Below are positions 19,093-27,844 of a DNA stretch of 64,000 bases, piece after piece. Source of the stretch: Ensifer sp. LC163 (GTDB lineage Bacteria > Pseudomonadota > Alphaproteobacteria > Rhizobiales > Rhizobiaceae); contig NZ_MBSS01000014.1 of the NCBI RefSeq assembly GCF_001695855.1, positions 1-64,000 of the forward strand, in the 5' to 3' direction. The stretch's first letter is position 1. Each line of letters opens with the position of its first letter. The notes below the pieces were generated by a model. It was not told the origin of the DNA, did not search any database, and worked only from the letters and a program-made list of their open reading frames with translations. The translations under genes and the position numbers were made by a program.

Positions 19093-19626
19093 GTGAAACT
19101 ACGTCCCCGTATCGCGTTGTCGCCGAACTCGGCTTTAGCCAGATTCTCGCCACGCCCTCGTGCTCCAAAACTTATAGAAAAGGATGGTGAATGAAAAGGA
19201 AACGCGCCTGCCCGAACCTGCATGAAAACACCTCTGCGCAGTAAAAAAACCGCTTCATTTTCAGGACGTTCGAGAGCCCATAAAAATTTGATTTGCATCG
19301 ACATTAATGCGGCAGCGACGCCTCCAGCCAGGCCAAGCCACCGTTGCGCGCGCCCAATGAAGATAACGAATGTGACTGAAACGCCACAAGGATTCCGGAC
19401 CCGTGCTGCGCACGGCGAATCGCCCGTCACACGGCGACAAAAGCCGCTCTTGGTCGCAGGCCCACCTTTCAAACGATTGTAGCATTGCCACCGCCGGCGC
19501 CGCCTCTTTACAAGCCCTGCCAGCCGGGGCAGAGAGAGGCCCGGCACCTTGGGGAAGGGGCAGCCGGTTGCGACCGCGTCCCCTCGCCCAGACTTCATGA
19601 ACCGCATGACGAAGGCAGGGATCACG
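19093..19626. other. Non-coding gap between the L,D-transpeptidase gene and fumC
   Basis: This 534-bp divergent region presumably holds both promoters. The part near the L,D-transpeptidase gene (19180-19310) is richer in A and T. No RNA gene, repeat or conserved hairpin is recognised. A long minus-strand reading frame crosses it but has no protein-like features. Confidence 0.5.
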
Positions 19627-21018
19627 ATGACATCGACGCGCACGGAAACAGATACGTTCGGCCCCATCGAAGTGGCAAGCGACCGCTACTGGGGCGCCCA
19701 GGCCCAGCGATCGCTCGGCAACTTCAAGATCGGCTGGGAAAAGCAGCCGGCTTCGGTCGTCCGCGCGCTCGGCATCGTCAAACAGGCGGCAGCCCGCACC
19801 AACATGGCGCTCGGCCGCCTGGATGCGACCGTCGCCGATGCCATCGTGAAGGCATCACAGGAAGTCATCGACGGCAAGCTCAACGACCATTTCCCGCTGG
19901 TCGTCTGGCAGACCGGCTCCGGCACCCAATCGAACATGAACGCCAACGAGGTGATCTCCAACCGCGCCATCGAGCTGCTCGGCGGCGTCATGGGCTCGAA
20001 GAAGCCGGTGCACCCCAACGACCACGTCAACATGAGCCAGTCGTCGAACGACACCTACCCGACGGCCATGCACATCGCCTGCGCCGAGCGGGTGATCCAC
20101 GACCTGTTGCCGGCGCTCAAGCACCTGCATCAGGCGCTCGAAGCCAAGGTCAAGGCATTCGATCACATCATCAAGATCGGCCGCACCCACACCCAGGATG
20201 CAACCCCGCTGACGCTTGGCCAGGAATTCTCCGGCTATGCCGCGCAGGTCGCCTCCTCGATCAAGCGCATCGAAATGACCCTGCCTGGTCTTTGTGAACT
20301 GGCGCAAGGCGGCACGGCTGTCGGTACCGGCCTCAACGCCCCGATCGGCTTTGCCGAAAGGGTCGCCGACGAAATCGCCAAGATCACCGGCATCGCCTTC
20401 ACCACGGCGCCGAACAAGTTCGAGGCGCTTGCCGCCCACGATTCGATGGTGTTCAGCCACGGCGCGATCAACGCCGCTGCCGCCGCCCTCTTCAAGATCG
20501 CCAACGACATCCGCTTCCTCGGCTCCGGACCCCGCTCGGGCCTCGGCGAACTCTCGCTTCCGGAAAACGAGCCGGGCTCGTCGATCATGCCGGGCAAGGT
20601 CAACCCGACCCAATGCGAAGCCCTGACCCAGGTCTGCATCCAGGTCTTCGGCAACAACGCCGCACTGACCTTCGCCGGCAGCCAGGGCCATTTCGAACTG
20701 AACGTCTTCAACCCGCTGATGGCCTACAACTTCCTGCAGTCGGTGCAACTGCTCGCCGATGCCGCCGTCTCCTTCACCGACAACTGCGTTGTCGGCATCG
20801 AAGCCCGCGAAGACAACATCAAGGCGGCGCTCGACCGCTCGCTGATGCTGGTGACGGCACTGGCGCCGAAGATCGGCTACGACAACGCGGCAAAGATCGC
20901 CAAGACGGCCCACAAGAACGGTACGACACTGCGCGAAGAGGCCGTCGGCGGCGGCTATGTCACCAATGAAGAGTTCGACGCGGTCGTGCGTCCGGAAACG
21001 ATGATCAGCCCGGCCTGA
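19627..21018 (+). CDS. fumC: Class II fumarate hydratase
   Basis: This enzyme converts fumarate to malate in the citric acid cycle; it is the oxygen-stable, iron-free form. The 463-residue protein shows the superfamily signature [16 protein letters not shown], the substrate-binding [13 protein letters not shown] and [15 protein letters not shown], and [16 protein letters not shown]. The start at 19627 ([16 protein letters not shown]) is preceded by AGGCAGGGA and places the conserved FGPIEV near the N-terminus. It is monocistronic, with an inverted repeat just after the stop. Confidence 0.97.
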   Translation: MTSTRTETDTFGPIEVASDRYWGAQAQRSLGNFKIGWEKQPASVVRALGIVKQAAARTNMALGRLDATVADAIVKASQEVIDGKLNDHFPLVVWQTGSGTQSNMNANEVISNRAIELLGGVMGSKKPVHPNDHVNMSQSSNDTYPTAMHIACAERVIHDLLPALKHLHQALEAKVKAFDHIIKIGRTHTQDATPLTLGQEFSGYAAQVASSIKRIEMTLPGLCELAQGGTAVGTGLNAPIGFAERVADEIAKITGIAFTTAPNKFEALAAHDSMVFSHGAINAAAAALFKIANDIRFLGSGPRSGLGELSLPENEPGSSIMPGKVNPTQCEALTQVCIQVFGNNAALTFAGSQGHFELNVFNPLMAYNFLQSVQLLADAAVSFTDNCVVGIEAREDNIKAALDRSLMLVTALAPKIGYDNAAKIAKTAHKNGTTLREEAVGGGYVTNEEFDAVVRPETMISPA

Positions 21019-21030
21019 TCCGGTTATCCC

Positions 21031-21060
21031 TGCCGCGGCGCCTTAACCGGCGTCGCGGCA
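21031..21060 (+). terminator. Hairpin after fumC
   Basis: A 12-bp stem with one G-T pair (TGCCGCGGCGCC / GGCGTCGCGGCA) and a 6-base loop lies 12 bp after the fumC stop. No T tract follows, so termination is only inferred. Confidence 0.35.
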
Positions 21061-21208
21061 AGGCTCTCGCCCCGGATTGACACGACAGCGCTTTGCCTGC
21101 CTTAAGTCGAATTGTCCTCTTTCGCAGAACCAATCATTAAGACTTCGCAAATCATTTGCCCCTAAAAATCAGTACCCGTAAGCAATGAGTAATATTGGGG
21201 GTTTGCGG

Positions 21209-22279
21209 ATGCAAACGGCCACCTCTGGAAAAACACAAGCTCCTGATATCGCAGCGCAAGTGACCCATGCGATGCGGATGATGGGCGTATCGCCGATACC
21301 GCGCAATTACGAGCTCTATTACGAAGCCTATCTGGGTTCCAACCCGCAGCTGTCCAAGGAGCTTGCAGCCCTCGGCAGCCGCGCGACCCAGGAAGAACTC
21401 GACGCGATCGGCGCGCAATATTTCAGCCATATCCACCGCTCGACCGGTATCGAGCGCGCGCACACCACCCTTGCCGCCAAGCTGGCCGAGCTGGTCAACC
21501 TGTTGAAGGACGAGCAATATGCGCTCGAGAACTACAACAAGGTTCTCGACGAAGCCTATGTCAACATAACCAGCAAGAGCGCCTCCAGCGCCGACATCCT
21601 GCGCCATGCCATCAGCATCCTCACGGATGCGACCGCCGACACGATGAGCCAGGGCAAGGAACGCGTGCAGACCGTCGTGCAGAAGTCGTTCGAGATGGAG
21701 GTCATCCGCCAGGAACTCGACGAATACAAGCGGATTGCCAATACGGATTCGCTGACGCGGCTCGCCAACCGCCGCGCCTTCGACGACAATCTCGCCGCCG
21801 TCTACAACAACGATCACGAGAAGAACTTCACCGGCCTGCTGGTTGCGGATATCGACCATTTCAAGAAGGTGAACGATACCTTCGGCCATCCGGTCGGCGA
21901 CAAGATCCTGGCGACGGTCGGCAGCGTCATCCGCGCCAATGTCCGGCGCGACGCCTTTGTTGCGCGCACCGGCGGCGAGGAATTCGCCATCATCCTCAAC
22001 GACAGCAGCCAGGAGGAATGCCTGCAGGTTGCTGATCGCATTCGCACGGTTCTGGCCGGCACGCCCTTCCGAAATTCCAAGACCGGGGTCAACTACGGCC
22101 CGATCACCCTATCCGTCGGCGTGTGCATGGCGACCGCCGCCGAGGATGCGGTCGACCTCTACAACAAGGCAGACATCGCGCTCTACTCCGCCAAGAATGC
22201 CGGCCGCAACAGGACGATGCTGTTCGAAGACGGCATGCGCAAGGAATCCGGCCGCAACTGGCTGATCTACCGACGCTAG
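21209..22279 (+). CDS. GGDEF-domain diguanylate cyclase
   Basis: This protein is predicted to make cyclic di-GMP. The 356-residue cytoplasmic protein has an N-terminal helical region (about residues 1-170, no transmembrane segment, no recognised sensor domain) and a C-terminal GGDEF domain. Seen are TDSLTRLANRRAFD, DIDHFKKVNDTFGH and the intact active-site loop GGEEF (255-259). The allosteric I-site position has Arg but Ala instead of Asp (RRDA), so feedback inhibition is probably lost. The start at 21209 has GGGGG upstream; an ATG at 21185 is possible but has no ribosome site. Confidence 0.92.
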   Translation: MQTATSGKTQAPDIAAQVTHAMRMMGVSPIPRNYELYYEAYLGSNPQLSKELAALGSRATQEELDAIGAQYFSHIHRSTGIERAHTTLAAKLAELVNLLKDEQYALENYNKVLDEAYVNITSKSASSADILRHAISILTDATADTMSQGKERVQTVVQKSFEMEVIRQELDEYKRIANTDSLTRLANRRAFDDNLAAVYNNDHEKNFTGLLVADIDHFKKVNDTFGHPVGDKILATVGSVIRANVRRDAFVARTGGEEFAIILNDSSQEECLQVADRIRTVLAGTPFRNSKTGVNYGPITLSVGVCMATAAEDAVDLYNKADIALYSAKNAGRNRTMLFEDGMRKESGRNWLIYRR

Positions 22280-22365
22280 CAAGCAACGGCAATCCCCTCG
22301 TGAGATGGCGCCGCATGGGCGCCATTTTCGTTTCAGCACCCCGGTTCCCTTGGAAACAGCCAGAT

Positions 22366-22476
22366 CGATCGATCGGCAAGGCGATGTCGTCCGGCTGCAT
22401 CTGCATGGCCAACGAGGATGTCGAGCACCTCTACGCCGATGTCCAGATCGGCGCGACGGTTGTCATTCGCGACTGA
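22366..22476 (+). pseudogene. C-terminal remnant of an L,D-transpeptidase
   Basis: The last 36 codons of an L,D-transpeptidase (YkuD) domain remain: RSIGKAMSSGCICMANEDVE, then HLYADVQIGATVVIRD and a stop. This matches the family end, where the catalytic motif is SSGCIRM followed by a helix and a TxVxI strand. The upstream two-thirds of the domain and any start codon are absent; the frame simply runs out of the overlapping end of the GGDEF gene. The invariant Arg after the catalytic Cys is changed to Cys. It is best read as a gene relic in the 22280-22512 gap. Confidence 0.7.
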
Positions 22477-22512
22477 TCGATCAGTCATGGCACGTCCACG
22501 GTCAGCGTTACC

Positions 22513-23319
22513 CTATCGACAGGCGGAAGAACCCGCCTGCCTGGCAATGGCAATCAGTTCCGGCCGGTACTCGAAATGCATGGTGTCGAAATGGTACCAG
22601 CGCCCGCCCCAGATGAAACCGTGCTCCTCGAAGATCTCGATGATTTCGAGCGGATAGCGGTTGCGGTAGGGCGCCGTTCCGATCTTGCCCCTGCCCGCCC
22701 AGCGCCAGTAATCGGCAAAGCCGGTATTGAGATCGATCGCGGCGCCGAAGCTGTGCACCGAGAGCGTGCGCGCGCCGGCGATATGGCGCCAGTTGAAGGT
22801 GCCGGCATTTGGTACGAGGTACCGCTTCAGCTTGGGGCGTGAAGCGAGTTCCGCCTCGACCGCTTGCAGAGCTCTGGCCACACCGTGCCTTCCGGTCACG
22901 CTGAGCCGCTCCCCGAACCAGTCTACCGTGACAAGATCGCGCCGGACGCGCGCAGCGCTGTCGCCATAGAGGCGTTTCATCAAGGCTTCGCTGCGGATGC
23001 GCCCCGGATCGAAATCAGCAGCCGGCGGCTTGGCACAAGGGCCAAGCGGATAGATCTGAGAAAGACTGTCCTCGATATCGCCCACTTCGAGCTTTTCCAC
23101 ATGGCTCTTCAGCCTGCCGTCATCGATCAGCAGCGCCGCTCCGCCGCCGCGCAGGATCAGCGCCCCGTCGCCGATCTCGGCAATCGCCTCCGGATAGGCC
23201 TTGGCAAGCAGCGCAAGTTTCTCGCTCAGCGTCGGCTCGGCGGCCAGGGCGTTGCTGACGCATGCCGAAAGAAGCAACGCGGCCGCACCAAGATATGCGC
23301 TCGAAGGTCGACGTCGCAT
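22513..23319 (-). CDS. M15-family peptidoglycan peptidase lipoprotein
   Basis: A 268-residue secreted protein with a lipoprotein signal (LLLSAC, Cys about residue 20) and a C-terminal zinc peptidase domain of the M15/VanY type. The ligands are visible in LSVHSFGAAIDLN and WYHFDTMHFEYRPEL. These enzymes cleave peptidoglycan cross-bridges or D-alanyl ends. The N-terminal 130 residues have no family I can name. The frame starts GTG-ATG; the ATG at 23319 is preferred because GGA lies 8 bp before it. It faces the L,D-transpeptidase relic, so this spot may once have held two wall enzymes. Confidence 0.87.
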   Translation of the reverse strand: MRRRPSSAYLGAAALLLSACVSNALAAEPTLSEKLALLAKAYPEAIAEIGDGALILRGGGAALLIDDGRLKSHVEKLEVGDIEDSLSQIYPLGPCAKPPAADFDPGRIRSEALMKRLYGDSAARVRRDLVTVDWFGERLSVTGRHGVARALQAVEAELASRPKLKRYLVPNAGTFNWRHIAGARTLSVHSFGAAIDLNTGFADYWRWAGRGKIGTAPYRNRYPLEIIEIFEEHGFIWGGRWYHFDTMHFEYRPELIAIARQAGSSACR

Positions 23320-23385
23320 CACATTTCCATCGCTTGGGTTGCGTCGGCTCGGCGAAAGGTCCGCGAACCCGCTCGGCTATATAAC

Positions 23386-23994
23386 CTACCACATGGTCTT
23401 GGCGGCGCGCTCGGGCCATTCGCGATCGTAGGTATCCCGGTCGAAATCGGCCTTGGCAGCCTTCAGCAACATGCCGGGTGTGGGAAGCGCCGCTGGGTCG
23501 ATGAAGCGTTCCGGGTTCCAGATCTGCGATCGCATCAAAGCGCGCGCGCACTGGAAATAGACCTCGCCGATGGTCACGACGATGACGCTGCGCGGGTTCT
23601 TGCCGTCGACCTCGAAGGAGCCGGTCAGAGCCGGATCGATGTTGACGACGGCGGTGCCGTTGATGCGCATGGTGGTGTTGGATCCCGGCACCAGGAACAT
23701 CAGCGCCACGCGCGGATCGCGCACGATGTTGGCAAGCGAATCGACGCGGTTGTTGCCGCGCCAGTCGGGCATTAGAACGGTTTTGTCGTCGGCAATGCGG
23801 ACGACGCAATCGTCGTCGCCGCGCGGAGAACAGTCGAGCCCTTCCGGACCGACGGTTGCAAGCGCTGCAAAAGGCGAAGCCTCGATCATCTGGCGGTACT
23901 CTGCGGTCAGCGCCTCGGTGACCTTTGCCACCGATGCCTCGCTAACGCCGCCGTAAAGTGCGTTCAATTCCTCGATCGAAGTGATGACCGACAT
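23386..23994 (-). CDS. Pyridoxamine 5'-phosphate oxidase-like flavin-binding protein
   Basis: A 202-residue protein of the PNPOx-like split-barrel superfamily. Seen are the strand pattern ASPFAALATVGPEGLDCSPR, then LMPDWRGNNRVDSLANIVRD and VALMFLVPG, typical of the MSMEG_1061-type subgroup that binds FMN. The substrate is not known, and it lacks the full active site of true PdxH. The ATG at 23994 has GGGAGGA upstream. It is a single gene just upstream of the M15 peptidase gene, 66 bp apart and probably independent. Confidence 0.85.
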   Translation of the reverse strand: MSVITSIEELNALYGGVSEASVAKVTEALTAEYRQMIEASPFAALATVGPEGLDCSPRGDDDCVVRIADDKTVLMPDWRGNNRVDSLANIVRDPRVALMFLVPGSNTTMRINGTAVVNIDPALTGSFEVDGKNPRSVIVVTIGEVYFQCARALMRSQIWNPERFIDPAALPTPGMLLKAAKADFDRDTYDREWPERAAKTMW

Positions 23995-24181
23995 GCCGTC
24001 CTCCCGCAAGCGCACGATAGCCGCATGTCGAAATCGTTATCCGGATTCATGCAGCCAATCCGATATCAGTAGCGACGCTCGCGCCTCTGGAAAGGCGGGC
24101 AGCACCGCAGACCGAAGTAATCCTTTCGACGGATAGCATGACGGGCATATGACGGCATCTGCGAAATTGGCCGAGACCGTA

Positions 24182-25135
24182 TCAGGTGCGAGAACCCAGA
24201 TGCACTGCAGACTTTTCGAGCCGCATTGCCGCAGCAGCCTTTCGATCCTCGCCATGGACGAAGGCGTTGATCCTGTCGATCACTGGAACTGCCGACACGA
24301 TGCGGCGATGGCCGTAGCCGTTCGCCCAGTGAAGTTCGACATTGGGTCCGGCAGCGGCATAGCGGCGCGCATGTTCGGCCGAAACCTCCTTGTCGTCTTC
24401 CGCATGGATGATCAGTGTCGGCACGGCCCGCACCTCAAGGATCTTGGCCGCATCGAAATCTTCCAGCCGGCGGCCTGACAGCCGTTCAACGACGGCTTCG
24501 AAAGCCCTCTGGGTCTTGGACGAGAGTCGAAGAACTTTGCCGAACCCCTTGAAAAGCCAGGTCATCTCGCTCGGGGCACCGATCAGGACGAGTTTCTTCG
24601 CCACATGGCTCGGCACGTCGCAAACGACGCCGCCAGCGGCACAGGCAAGGCTTGCGCCGCCAAAGGAATGGCCGACGCTGACGTCGAAGCCGCCGAAATG
24701 TCGCCAGGCGGCATCGATGGCCCGAACGGCGGCAGGCATGGTCAGCGTCCGCCCCGGCGAGGCGCCGTGCCCCGGCCAGTCGAGCGTCACCACCTCGGCG
24801 CCACCGGCAACCATGCCCTCGATCATGGCGGCGAGATAGTCGCTGCGCGAGCCCCAGCCGTGGACCAGCAGCACGCGCTTGGCGTTGGCGGCATTGCGTG
24901 GGCTCGTGAAATGCCGGGCCATGACCCAACCGCCGGCGTAGGAAAGCGTCACCGGCTTGCCTTTGGCAATGACCGGGACCGCCGCGGCCAGTGCGGCGCG
25001 CTCCTTGGCGCTTTTCGGCTTGCGGCCGGGCGTGACGCTGAACAGTTTGAACGCAAGCCGGCCGGCGGCCTCGGGAGAAATGACCGACACGCCGGCAAGC
25101 GCATGGCGGATGACCTTGATCGCAAAGGATGCCAT
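24182..25135 (-). CDS. Alpha/beta hydrolase
   Basis: A 317-residue cytoplasmic alpha/beta hydrolase. The oxyanion-hole segment is VLLVHGWGSRSDY, the nucleophile elbow is SVGHSFGGASLA with the catalytic Ser, the acid is probably the Asp in IIHAEDDKEVS, and the catalytic His is in GYGHRRIV. The natural ester or other substrate cannot be deduced. It is divergent from a MarR-family regulator with only 47 bp between the chosen starts, so that regulator probably controls it. Confidence 0.9.
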   Translation of the reverse strand: MASFAIKVIRHALAGVSVISPEAAGRLAFKLFSVTPGRKPKSAKERAALAAAVPVIAKGKPVTLSYAGGWVMARHFTSPRNAANAKRVLLVHGWGSRSDYLAAMIEGMVAGGAEVVTLDWPGHGASPGRTLTMPAAVRAIDAAWRHFGGFDVSVGHSFGGASLACAAGGVVCDVPSHVAKKLVLIGAPSEMTWLFKGFGKVLRLSSKTQRAFEAVVERLSGRRLEDFDAAKILEVRAVPTLIIHAEDDKEVSAEHARRYAAAGPNVELHWANGYGHRRIVSAVPVIDRINAFVHGEDRKAAAAMRLEKSAVHLGSRT

Positions 25136-25152
25136 AGTGAGAATCTCTTAAT

Positions 25153-25170
25153 ATGTTCAATGCTGAACAT
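25153..25170. promoter_or_regulatory. Probable MarR-type operator
   Basis: A perfect inverted repeat, ATGTTCA-ATGC-TGAACAT (18 bp), lies between the divergent hydrolase and MarR genes. A third TGAACA follows at 25184-25189 and a TTGTACAA palindrome lies between them. Size, symmetry and position are those of a MarR operator; binding is inferred. Confidence 0.65.
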
Positions 25171-25182
25171 TATTGTACAACG

Positions 25183-25668
25183 ATGAACAAAAAGCAAGTG
25201 ACGAACGAACAGCATCATTTCCCCTGGGACCACCCGCGTTTTCGCAGCTGGATTGCCGTTGCGCGCGCCTGTCAGTTGATGCAGCAGACCATGACGCGGT
25301 CGCTGGCGCATCTCGACATCAAGCCGCCGCATCTCGACATCCTGATCAACCTCTACCGCTTCGACGGAATCTCGCAGCAGGAGCTTGCCCGCAAGCTGCT
25401 GGTGGGACGGTCCAACATGAGCATGCTGCTGCCGCAACTGGAGAAGCGCGGGCTGATCGAGCGGCGCGGCGACGACAAGGACAAGCGCGTGCTTCGGCTG
25501 TCCTTGACATCAACCGGGCGCACGCTGACGGAAGAGGCAATGGAGGTTCAGACCGGCCTCATCGAAAAGTCGATGGAGGGCGCGCCGCTCGAGGATTGCA
25601 TGATCGTGGCGCAATCCATGGAGCGGTTGATCGCGGTTCTGCTGAGGGACGAGAACGAGCTCGCCTGA
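25183..25668 (+). CDS. MarR-family transcriptional regulator
   Basis: A 161-residue winged-helix regulator. The recognition helix region is LLVGRSNMSMLLPQLEKRGL and the wing is ERRGDDKDKRVLRLSLTSTG, both typical of MarR. Proteins of this kind usually repress a divergent gene and respond to small phenolic or oxidant ligands; the ligand here is unknown. The ATG at 25183 (MNKKQVTNEQ) is preferred because an ATG at 25153 would place the operator inside the coding region; neither has a clear ribosome site. It is probably autoregulated together with the divergent hydrolase. Confidence 0.88.
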   Translation: MNKKQVTNEQHHFPWDHPRFRSWIAVARACQLMQQTMTRSLAHLDIKPPHLDILINLYRFDGISQQELARKLLVGRSNMSMLLPQLEKRGLIERRGDDKDKRVLRLSLTSTGRTLTEEAMEVQTGLIEKSMEGAPLEDCMIVAQSMERLIAVLLRDENELA

Positions 25669-25693
25669 CACCCGTGCCGGGCGTGAGCCAGTT

Positions 25694-25846
25694 TTAGCTG
25701 GTTGTGCTTTCCTGCGCCTCGTGCGCTTCCGCCTCCGCCCGCTCACGCGCCGTTCTCGGGGCGATGAACAGCGGCACGGCAAACACACCGGCAATCAACA
25801 GCACGACCACCTGCGTCAGGTCGTTCGCGTTCGATGCGTCGGCCAA
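25694..25846 (-). CDS. Small (50-aa) single-pass membrane protein
   Basis: A TTG at 25846 with AAGGAGA at 7-8 bp spacing opens a 50-codon frame ending in TAA. The product has a short polar N-terminus (ADASNANDLTQ), a strong transmembrane helix (VVVLLIAGVFAVPLFIAP), then a charged Ala/Glu-rich tail. It begins 24 bp after the stop of the DUF971 gene in the same direction, so the two are probably co-transcribed. Small proteins of this shape are often missed because of the TTG start. I do not recognise a family. Confidence 0.6.
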   Translation of the reverse strand: MADASNANDLTQVVVLLIAGVFAVPLFIAPRTARERAEAEAHEAQESTTS

Positions 25847-25870
25847 TCGACCGTCTCCTTTTCAAACGGT

Positions 25871-26245
25871 TCAGCGTGGCTTTTCGGCCTTGTCGCGCGA
25901 CATGCCCTTGTCGGCGAGCTCCTGCTCATAGGCGGCAAAAAGCTCTTCGCCCTTCTCGCCGAGTTCGCGCAGATAGGTCCAGGTGAAGATGCCGGTGTCG
26001 TGCAAATCGTCGAAGCCGATGCGCACGGCGTAGTTTCCGGTCGGCTGCACCGAGATGATCTGGACGTTGCGCTTGCCCGGTACCGTCACCCGCTGGCCTG
26101 GCCCGTGTCCCTGTACTTCGGCAGACGGCGAAAGCACGCGCAGCATCTCCGCCGAAAGATCGAAGGATGCACCGTCGTTGAAGGCGACGACGAGGCGGTG
26201 GCGGTCTTTCGATACGCGCAGTTCCGTCGGCCAGAATTCGCTCAT
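25871..26245 (-). CDS. DUF971 protein (GBBH-like N-terminal fold)
   Basis: A 124-residue protein with the DUF971 / gamma-butyrobetaine-hydroxylase-like N-terminal fold. Seen are FWPTELRVSKDRHRLVVAF, LSAEMLRVLSPSAEVQGHGP and VRIGFDDLHDTGIFTWTYL. Stand-alone copies occur near Fe-S or molybdenum-cofactor genes in many bacteria, and here the divergent neighbour is moaA; a link to metal-cofactor assembly is inference only. AGGAG lies upstream of the start at 26245. It probably forms an operon with the 50-aa membrane protein. Confidence 0.85.
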   Translation of the reverse strand: MSEFWPTELRVSKDRHRLVVAFNDGASFDLSAEMLRVLSPSAEVQGHGPGQRVTVPGKRNVQIISVQPTGNYAVRIGFDDLHDTGIFTWTYLRELGEKGEELFAAYEQELADKGMSRDKAEKPR

Positions 26246-26275
26246 GATGTCTGCTCCTGTTTTCAAGCCCACGCC

Positions 26276-26378
26276 TACAGCGCCGCGCGTCAAATATGAC
26301 GCGCAAAGGACGCTGTAACACTTTAGGCCCGCTGCATAGTTCCTTAAATCGATTCCGATTTAAGGAACTATGCAGTAG
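26276..26378 (+). repeat. RIME-like double palindrome, copy 4 (forward)
   Basis: A full element with TACAGCGCCGCGCGTC / GACGCGCAAAGGACGCTGTA and a second palindrome around TTAAATCGATTCCGATTTAA ending in ATGCAGTAG. It fills most of the space between the DUF971 start and moaA. Confidence 0.8.
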
Positions 26379-26493
26379 CTGAAGAATCGCTCGCCGAGAA
26401 TTACCCGGCTTTTCCGATCAACACTTTGCGACATGATGCGCCTTGACGCGACCACGTTTGCTGGCGACATTGAAGGGGCTGGGAGAAAGACGC

Positions 26494-27543
26494 TTGAACA
26501 CAGCAGCGATAATGAGAACCGGCGCAACGGCGCTAGAGGATAGAACCGCCCCGATGATCGATCCGTTCGGCCGGGCGATCACCTATCTGCGCGTGTCCGT
26601 CACCGATCGCTGCGATTTCCGCTGCACCTACTGCATGGCGGAACACATGACCTTTCTGCCGAAGAAGGACCTTCTGACGCTGGAAGAGCTCCACCGGCTC
26701 TGTTCCGCCTTCATCGCCAAGGGTGTGCGTAAGCTAAGGCTGACTGGTGGCGAGCCGCTGGTGCGCAAGAACATCATGTTTCTGGTGCGCGAACTCGGAC
26801 GCGAGATCGAGGCTGGACGCCTCGATGAGTTGACGCTGACGACAAATGGTTCTCAGCTTGCGAAACATGCCGCAGAACTGGCCGATTGCGGCGTGCGGCG
26901 TATCAACGTCTCGCTCGACACGCTCGACCCGGCGAAATTCCACCAGATCACCCGCTGGGGCGATCTCGGCAAGGTGATCGAAGGCATCGACGCCGCTCAG
27001 GCGGCCGGCATCAAGGTCAAGATCAATGCCGTCGCGCTCAAGGGTTTCAATGACGCCGAAATCCCCGACCTGATGCGCTGGGCGCATGGTCGCGACATGG
27101 ATCTGACGCTGATCGAAACCATGCCGATGGGCGAGATCGAGGAAGACCGCACCGATCACTACATGCCGTTGTCTGAAATGCGCCGGCAGCTCGAAGAGCG
27201 GTTCACGCTCGCCGACATCGCCTACAAGACCGGCGGGCCCGCCCGTTATGTGGAGGTTGCCGAGACCGGCGGCCGCCTCGGCCTCATCACGCCGATGACC
27301 CATAATTTCTGCGAAAGCTGCAATCGCGTCCGGCTGACCTGCACCGGCACGCTTTACATGTGCCTCGGCCAGAACGACGCCGCCGACCTGCGCACCGCAC
27401 TGCGGGCTTCCGACGACGACACCTATCTCGGCCAGGTGATCGACGAAGCCATCGGGCGCAAGCCCAAGGGCCACGACTTCATCATCGACCGCGAGCACAA
27501 CCGCCCCGCCGTTGCCCGCCACATGAGCGTTACCGGCGGCTGA
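26494..27543 (+). CDS. moaA: GTP 3',8-cyclase (molybdenum cofactor biosynthesis)
   Basis: This radical-SAM enzyme makes 3',8-cyclo-dihydro-GTP, the first intermediate of molybdopterin. The 349-residue protein has the N-terminal cluster Cys40-x3-Cys44-x2-Cys47 in [28 protein letters not shown], the C-terminal cluster motif [19 protein letters not shown], and the C-terminal Gly-Gly tail (SVTGG) required for activity. TTG at 26494 is chosen because GGGAG lies 8 bp upstream and it gives the usual rhizobial length; ATG at 26512 is an alternative. mobA and mobB lie about 4 kb downstream. Confidence 0.95.
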   Translation: MNTAAIMRTGATALEDRTAPMIDPFGRAITYLRVSVTDRCDFRCTYCMAEHMTFLPKKDLLTLEELHRLCSAFIAKGVRKLRLTGGEPLVRKNIMFLVRELGREIEAGRLDELTLTTNGSQLAKHAAELADCGVRRINVSLDTLDPAKFHQITRWGDLGKVIEGIDAAQAAGIKVKINAVALKGFNDAEIPDLMRWAHGRDMDLTLIETMPMGEIEEDRTDHYMPLSEMRRQLEERFTLADIAYKTGGPARYVEVAETGGRLGLITPMTHNFCESCNRVRLTCTGTLYMCLGQNDAADLRTALRASDDDTYLGQVIDEAIGRKPKGHDFIIDREHNRPAVARHMSVTGG

Positions 27544-27592
27544 GCCGCCATCGAGGTCGCTGATGTCTCCGCCCCTCATCCGCCTGCCGGCA

Positions 27593-27618
27593 CCTTCTCC
27601 CCGCCAGCGGGGAGAAGG
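27593..27618. repeat. REP-like palindrome after moaA
   Basis: A perfect 11-bp hairpin, CCTTCTCCCCG-CCAG-CGGGGAGAAGG, preceded by CATCCGCCTGCCGG. This CCTTCTCCCCGC...GCGGGGAGAAGG unit is a familiar intergenic repeat in rhizobial and Brucella-type genomes. It may also act as a terminator between the convergent moaA and chemoreceptor genes. Confidence 0.65.
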
Positions 27619-27777
27619 GAAACTGTAGCAACGCTCTCGCATCCCTTGAGCCTTGAGATGCCTCGCCTTTCGCGCATTGATCAGGTACTGCGCAGACCGA
27701 ATGAGAGATAGCTACGGCCGAAACGCCAAGCTTGGCCACGGCAATGCACACCATCGAAAACCTATGGCGGGACACGT

Positions 27778-27803
27778 CCCCTCGCCCCGCCTGCGGGGAG
27801 AGG
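27778..27803. repeat. REP-like palindrome before the chemoreceptor stop
   Basis: CCCTCGCCCCGC-CTG-CGGGGAGAGGG with the usual GTTAGGGTAAGGGGC extension. It is related to the palindrome at 27593 and belongs to the widespread repeat whose translation reads PLTLTLSPQAGRGD. The 301-bp gap 27544-27844 holds these two repeats and no gene. Confidence 0.65.
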
Positions 27804-27844
27804 GTTAGGGTAAGGGGCAACCGGCACACTCTGCCGGAGACAAC

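Noticed and set aside
19089-19667. 192-codon minus-strand frame spanning the fumC-L,D-transpeptidase gap, with an ATGA overlap to the latter
   Set aside because: It starts inside fumC, has no ribosome site and no recognisable domain, and its composition is not protein-like; the overlap appears accidental.
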